Positions 62,089 to 64,000 of a stretch of DNA of 64,000 nucleotides are shown here, in pieces; position 1 is the first letter of the stretch; every line of letters begins with the position of its first letter. The notes below the pieces were generated by a model. That model searched no databases. It was not told the DNA's origin and saw only the letters and a program-made list of their open reading frames with translations. The stretch comes from Gemmatimonadota bacterium (GTDB taxonomy: Bacteria; Gemmatimonadota; Gemmatimonadetes; Gemmatimonadales; GWC2-71-9), in NCBI GenBank assembly GCA_016713785.1, contig JADJOM010000003.1:2613859-2677858 (forward strand). Direction: 5' to 3'. The position numbers were made by a program, and so were the translations under genes.

Positions 62089-62739
62089 CTACCGCGAGAC
62101 GATGGCTCCAGTGGGGCCCCTATTGCAGGGAGCCCAGCTGCGTGCGCCCCCCTTCACGTTCCACCAGAAGGCCGCGAAGCAGTGGGCGAACGGTCGGGTG
62201 AGGCCGGGCCTCCCGGCCCTTGGTGGGAACACTACAGGCATGAGCCTGTCACTCGCGCCTGGGTGGAAATTCCCGCAATGGCAGGTAGCTATAGCAGTCT
62301 GCCGCGAGCAGTCGCGCTTATCGGCATCGCGGATCAGTCGCGTCATCTCGTCAACCCATCGCGCCCCCCGCCCCTTTACGGAGCGGAAGGCACGGCCATA
62401 GGAAATCCTCGCGGATGAGAGCCAGATACTGAGACGGTTCTTATCTCCTGAGCCAGAACACGCTCCCTCGAGAACAAATGCCAGAACTCGACTTCCCTCG
62501 CGTCTGCCATACTGGCCTGCGCAAGCCCGGAGAAGCTCCTGCAACCGCGGGAAGCCACCGTCGCGGAGGGGGTCCTGACACCCCTTCGCCGCCGCATAGC
62601 CGGGGTCCAGCACAGTGAAGTAGAGCGCCACGAGATCCAGCAGGACGGCGAGATCATACTCGCCCGCCGCGATGGCGTTTTCGTAGGGCCGCGATGGCTT
62701 GGACGGGCGCATCTTGACGATCGAACGCACGCGCCGCAC
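62089..62739 (-). CDS. Candidate immunity gene of cassette D
   Basis: A 216-codon frame starting 6 bp after the cassette D stop (GTG 62739; an ATG follows at 62712). The N-terminal two thirds (YENAIAAGEYDLAVLLDLVALYF, PLRDGGFPRLQELLRACAGQ, WVDEMTRLIRDADK) are helical and protein-like. The last 70 residues are Cys/Arg/Trp-rich and may be read through decayed sequence. Immunity role inferred from position only. Confidence 0.45.
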   Translation of the reverse strand: MRRVRSIVKMRPSKPSRPYENAIAAGEYDLAVLLDLVALYFTVLDPGYAAAKGCQDPLRDGGFPRLQELLRACAGQYGRREGSRVLAFVLEGACSGSGDKNRLSIWLSSARISYGRAFRSVKGRGARWVDEMTRLIRDADKRDCSRQTAIATCHCGNFHPGASDRLMPVVFPPRAGRPGLTRPFAHCFAAFWWNVKGGARSWAPCNRGPTGAIVSR

Positions 62740-62745
62740 TGAGCG

Positions 62746-64000
62746 TCACCTGAATGCTCCTGGGAGGTTAACACCTGCATTTCGGATCATTCCCGCTTGG
62801 ACCCAACCTCGACCCAAACTTGCCCGCTGCGAAATGCCTGACTGAATCCTGACACCGGCGCGAAGCGCAGGGGCTGCAAGGAGACCGGGATTGGCGTTCG
62901 CGGGATCGCCTGCGACGCGCTCGAAGAGACCTGGCATACCGCTGCATTGAGGACACGGTCGTTGGATTGACGTGCCCGCTCGCGTTACGGAACACGTGGC
63001 CCGCATTGGCCTAATCGAAGCGGGTAGTTGTGTACCACCAGCGGCTCCAACGGACACGGTCGGCTGGCTCGACGCCGTTGCAGCTGGCGCCGAGCACCCG
63101 GCCCCGAGGCCCAACGCCGCCCCAGCAAGGGCAGCCTCCCCCAGGTTCAGGCAGGCGAGCTGGTAGCCATTCCTGAACTGTTGCCAGGCGATGTCGATCG
63201 CGATGAACGCGGCCACCATCCCAACAAGTACAATCGGGACAACCGCACCCGATGGATCCTGAAGATCCACTGGGTCATTCGCCGAATAGAGCATATGTCC
63301 CCGATTCACCACCTGAGAACCCGACCGGATCCTTCGCCGTCCACGCCCCACCGCGGGATCATAGTCCCGCGCCCCGAACCGCACCAACCCCGTCGCCGCG
63401 TCCGGTGAGCCCGCCCGCGAACCCGAACGGCTGGAAGCCCGCCCCGCTGTCGGCGAGGACATTCCCCCAGGCATCGTAGGTGGTCCACTGCGCCACCGCG
63501 CCGGTGGCGGTGTCCACCACCGCCCGGACGCTCCCCAGATGGTCGGTCACCAGACGATACACCGCTCCGCCCCGGACCAGGTAGTCCGGCACGTTGGCCC
63601 GGCTGCCGGACACGAACCGGCTCACGGGCGCGCCGGCGCTGTCGGAGTTCCGCGATGGGGTTGAGCTGGTTCTGGTACAGCCAGCGGTGGGTCACCACCC
63701 CGTTCAGCTTCCGCCCGACGCGGCGGTTCTGGCCGTCGATCCGGTACTCGACGCTGTCGCCGGTCGGCAGTACCACCTTCCGGAGGAGGTTGCCCAGGGC
63801 GTCGTACTGGTAGCGGGTCTGGGCGCCGGTGGCGGAGTCGGTCTTGGTCTGAGTTCCCCGTTCGAGCCGGTAGGCGTAGAGCGTCACCACCCCGCCGCTG
63901 GTGGCGCTCCGGTGAGCCGGTCCTGGGCGTCGTAGCTGTTGCTCACCGTCCCCAGGGCGGTGGTGAGGCTGGTGCGGTTGCCGTTGAGTCGTAGGCGAAG
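62746..64000 (-). pseudogene. RHS core with tail, frameshifted and partial (cassette D)
   Basis: The RHS part enters from the right edge of the window and is broken by indels. The tail starts after GARDYDPAVGR and continues YSANDPVDLQDPSGAVVPIVLVGMVAAFIAIDIAW (a membrane-like helix, typical of RHS tips), then a Cys-containing domain (TSIQRPCPQCSGMPG) to the stop at 62746. It may be the 3' end of the main rhs gene or another displaced module. About eight indels relative to copies A and B lie within 63327-64000. Confidence 0.6.
63327..64000 (-). repeat. RHS core repeat, copy D (at least 674 bp, runs off the window)
   Basis: Same left boundary (GGATCCTTCGCCGTCCA). Compared with copies A and B it has eight small indels, seven of a single base and one of three, many in short G or C runs. 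The copy continues beyond the right edge. Confidence 0.82.

Noticed and set aside
62102..62401. Rightward frame opposite the cassette D immunity candidate
   Set aside because: It looks protein-like in places, but without homology evidence it cannot be preferred over the leftward frame.

Overview
The window is GC-rich (about 70%) chromosomal DNA from a free-living aerobic bacterium. Several features point to Gemmatimonadota or a relative: serine/threonine kinases with TPR tails, PadR and CarH-type regulators, a cyanophycin locus, and an actinobacterial-style fused 2-oxoglutarate dehydrogenase. This assignment is inference from gene content; no rRNA or tRNA gene was recognised.

Layout. 0-12 kb holds housekeeping and small-metabolism genes: SDR, DJ-1/PfpI, MazG-like, a TPR kinase, RsgA, proline dehydrogenase, sulfotransferase, a heme oxygenase with a tiny membrane protein behind a Fur-box-like palindrome, a class IV aminotransferase, a DCC protein and a short Rho. 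12-18.5 kb is a leftward operon, fadI-fadJ-kinase-hydrolase, in which every junction is a 4-bp start/stop overlap. 18.5-26 kb has a methyltransferase, glpD, an Ig-like/cupredoxin lipoprotein, the E2-E1 fused kgd and an HNH protein. 26-30.7 kb has a PadR regulator divergent from a VOC protein across a well-formed promoter/operator, then a penicillin-acylase-family enzyme and a rhodanese-like protein lacking its catalytic Cys. 30.8-37.5 kb is a complete cyanophycin locus: isoaspartyl dipeptidase, cyanophycinase, cyanophycin synthetase and a second Mur ligase with no ATP-grasp. 37.5-45.8 kb has small envelope proteins, a phytoene/squalene synthase beside a CarH-like B12 photoreceptor regulator, and divergent tkt-tal followed by convergent ilvA. 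46-55 kb has a dicarboxylate symporter, an M61 peptidase, GluQRS, OsmC, an 875-residue coiled-coil protein and a membrane protein. Three intergenic spaces there carry polypurine/polypyrimidine inverted repeats.

55-64 kb is an accessory island read leftward. It contains four copies of the end of an RHS core (705 bp, 705 bp, 245 bp and at least 674 bp). Each is followed by a different C-terminal tail and one or more small, lower-GC, immunity-like genes. This is the organisation of an RHS polymorphic-toxin gene with a reservoir of displaced tip/immunity cassettes. The main rhs gene would lie to the right of the window. The two left cassettes are intact. The two right ones carry many frameshifts, from decay or from sequence error. 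This island, the cyanophycin locus, the CarH/phytoene synthase pair and the Fur-box heme oxygenase are the most interesting parts of the window.
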